The notes below the pieces were generated by a model that saw nothing but the letters and a program-made list of their open reading frames with translations, was not told where the DNA came from and searched no databases. A DNA stretch of 33,348 nucleotides from Branchiostoma floridae. Taxonomy: Eukaryota; Chordata; Leptocardii; Amphioxiformes; Branchiostomatidae. The stretch is from positions 25,272,182 to 25,305,529 of the forward strand of contig NC_049982.1 of NCBI RefSeq assembly GCF_000003815.2, in the 5' to 3' direction. This document shows positions 31,860 to 33,348 of this stretch, piece after piece; positions within the stretch are counted from its first letter, which is position 1, and the number at the start of each line of letters is the position of its first letter. Both the position numbers and the translations under genes were made by a program.

Positions 31860-32154
31860 NNNNNNNNNNNNNNNNNNNNNNNNNNNNNNNNNNNNNNNNN
31901 NNNNNNNNNNNNNNNNNNNNNNNNNNNNNNNNNNNNNNNNNNNNNNNNNNNNNNNNNNNNNNNNNNNNNNNNNNNNNNNNNNNNNNNNNNNNNNNNNNNN
32001 NNNNNNNNNNNNNNNNNNNNNNNNNNNNNNNNNNNNNNNNNNNNNNNNNNNNNNNNNNNNNNNNNNNNNNNNNNNNNNNNNNNNNNNNNNNNNNNNNNNN
32101 NNNNNNNNNNNNNNNNNNNNNNNNNNNNNNNNNNNNNNNNNNNNNNNNNNNNNN
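31860..32154. other. Assembly gap, 295 N, close to repeat register
   Basis: CCAAGT and ATGGTTC are 76 bases apart in the repeat, and one extra 215-bp monomer gives 291. The gap is four bases longer, close to one missing full-size monomer. The monomer before it (AAACATGGTGTG) normally precedes a truncated unit. Two 110-bp units would give 296, so the content is uncertain. Confidence 0.7.
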
Positions 32155-32365
32155 ATGGTTCAAAAAAGGAGCTAGCGGTTGCGCCTAAACAGGGTGTGTA
32201 TACTCAAGAATATCTCGAGAAGGAAGTATCCGACTATTTTGCAGTTTTCGTCTTTTAATTCCACACTAACGGAAGTTTCCAACCATACCAAGTTTGCCAG
32301 GCCGGAACTTAAACTCTAAGCTACAATCTCAGTCTTAAGTCATCAATCTACCCGCTGCATCGACA
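32155..32365 (+). repeat. Diverged monomer, third copy of CGTCTTTTAATTCC type
   Basis: It matches 3210-3424, including CACACTAACGGAAG, and ends CCCGCTGCATCGAC against CCCGCTGCACCGAC there. The two copies are 28.9 kb apart. Confidence 0.8.
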
Positions 32366-33348
32366 GGCGATGGTTCAAAAAAGGAGCTAGCGGTTGCGCC
32401 TAAACAGGGTGTGTATACTCAAGAATATCTCGAGAAGGAAGTATCTGAATATTTTGCGGTTTTCATCTTTCAATTACTCACTAAGGGACCTTTCCAACCA
32501 TACCAAGTTTGCCAGGCCGGAACTTAAACTCTAAGCTACAATCTCAGTCTTAAGTCATCAACCTACCCGGTGCCGTGACAGGCGATGGTTCAAAAAAGGA
32601 GATAGCGGTTGCGCCTGAACAGGGTGTGTATACTCAAGAATATCTCGAGAAGGAAGTATCCGACTATTTTGCGGTTTTCATCTTTCAATTCCTCACTAAG
32701 GGACCTTTCCAACCATACCAAGTTTGCCAGGCCGGAACTTAAACTCTAAGCTACAATCTCAGTCTTAAGTCGTCAACCTACCCGATGCCTTGACAGGCGA
32801 TGGTTCAAAAAAGGAGCTAGCGGTTGCGCCTAAACAGGGTCTATATACTCAAGAATATCTCGAGAAGGAAGTATCCGACTATTTTGCGGTTTTCATCTTT
32901 CAATTCCTCACTACGGGACCTTTCCAACCATACCAAGTTTGCCAGGCCGGAACTTAAACTCTAAGCTACAATCTCAGTCTTAAGTCATCAATCTACCCGC
33001 TGCACCGACAGGCGATGGTTCAAAAAAGGAGCTAGCGGTTGCGCCTAAACAGGGTCTGTATACTCAAGAATATCTCGAGAAGGAAGTATCCGACTATTTT
33101 GCGGTTTTCATCTTTCAATTCCTCACTAAGGGACCTTTCCAACCATACCAAGTTTGCCAGGCCGGAACTTAAACTCTAAGCTACAATCTCAGTCTTAAGT
33201 CATCAACCTACCCGGTGCCGTGACAGACGATGGTTCAAAAAAGGAGCTAGCGGTTGCGCCTAAACAGGGTGTGTATACTCAAGAATATCTCGAGAAGGAA
33301 GTATCCGACTATTTTGCGGTTTTCATCTTTCAATTCCTCACTAAGGGA
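32366..33348 (+). repeat. Satellite block H, right edge
   Basis: Four full monomers and a partial one. One has CCTGAACAGG with AAGTCGTC and GATGCCTTGAC. One ends CCCGCTGCACCGAC. The last one, starting near 33226, is the GACGATGG/GGTGTGT type, which had been absent since about 20.65 kb. The array continues past the window. Confidence 0.85.

Larger units (their letters stand above)
1..33348 (+). repeat. Satellite DNA array, ~215-bp monomer, head to tail
   Basis: The same sequence recurs throughout. The landmark AAAGGAGCTA starts at 1, 216, 430, 1287 and 1502, giving spacings of 214 or 215, and this continues to the right end. All copies have the same orientation and neighbouring copies differ at only a few sites. 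Common variable sites are GAGCTA/GAGATA/GACCTA, GGTCTGT/GGTCTAT/GGTGTGT, TCCGAC/TCCGAAT, ACTAAGG/ACTACGG/ACTACAGG and CCTTTCC/CCTTTAC/CCTTTGCC. High identity with few indels is typical of a satellite homogenised by unequal exchange and gene conversion. No unique sequence is seen, so chromosomal position and species are unknown. Apart from the N runs, no stretch holds anything other than this repeat. Confidence 0.98.

Noticed and set aside
31738-32163. Long open frames across N runs on both strands
   Set aside because: The open length comes from undetermined bases that contain no stops, not from sequence.
1-33348. CRISPR array
   Set aside because: The repeats are contiguous 215-bp copies. There are no short direct repeats separated by unique spacers and no cas genes.
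1-33348. Tandem 5S rRNA, tRNA or small RNA gene cluster
   Set aside because: The unit length would allow a small RNA gene with spacer, but I see no 5S rRNA internal control region and no tRNA-like A box and B box pair. GGTTCAAAAAA matches only the first part of a B box (GGTTCRANNCC), and no A box lies at a suitable distance.
1-33348. Telomeric repeats or a transposable element within the array
   Set aside because: I saw no run of TTAGGG-, TTTAGGG- or TTAGG-type repeats, no terminal inverted repeats, no long terminal repeats and no transposase or reverse transcriptase motifs.

Overview
The window is one uninterrupted array of a tandemly repeated satellite DNA. The monomer is about 215 bp (98 of 215 bases G or C in the form I counted), all copies lie head to tail on the same strand, and roughly 150 copies fill the 33.3 kb. 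I find no protein-coding gene, rRNA, tRNA, transposon or unique flanking sequence. The array runs off both ends. This suggests heterochromatin (centromeric, pericentromeric or subtelomeric) of a eukaryotic chromosome, seen in a scaffolded assembly. I do not recognise the satellite family and cannot name the species.

Layout. At 1-1272 there are six copies of a distinct subfamily carrying TATCGGAATATT. From 1273 to about 20.65 kb the array mixes several subtypes. One is marked by GACGATGG, which almost always travels with GGTGTGTATAC. A five-monomer module recurs in this part at 11334, 14334 and 16487. An isolated 110-bp truncated monomer lies at 13131-13240.

From 22802 to about 31.86 kb the array has a clear higher-order structure. 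A 110-bp truncated monomer, then a 224-bp monomer with a 9-bp insertion, then six or seven ordinary monomers form units of about 1.63 or 1.84 kb. Truncated units start at 22802, about 24640 (inside a gap), 25634, 27262, 29110 and 30737. The last 1.2 kb returns to ordinary monomers, and the GACGATGG subtype reappears at the right edge.

Eight runs of N (1134 bases) interrupt the array. Five are exactly 100 bases and out of phase with the repeat, so they are probably placeholders. Three (226, 113 and 295 bases) fit the repeat register exactly or within a few bases. Two patches rich in single-base insertions (near 14.2 and 18.45 kb) look like consensus error. Copy number and local order here should be read as provisional.

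No genes work together here. What can be learned is the history of the array: subfamily turnover, unequal exchange producing higher-order units, and a few local replacement patches that cluster at one position of the monomer.
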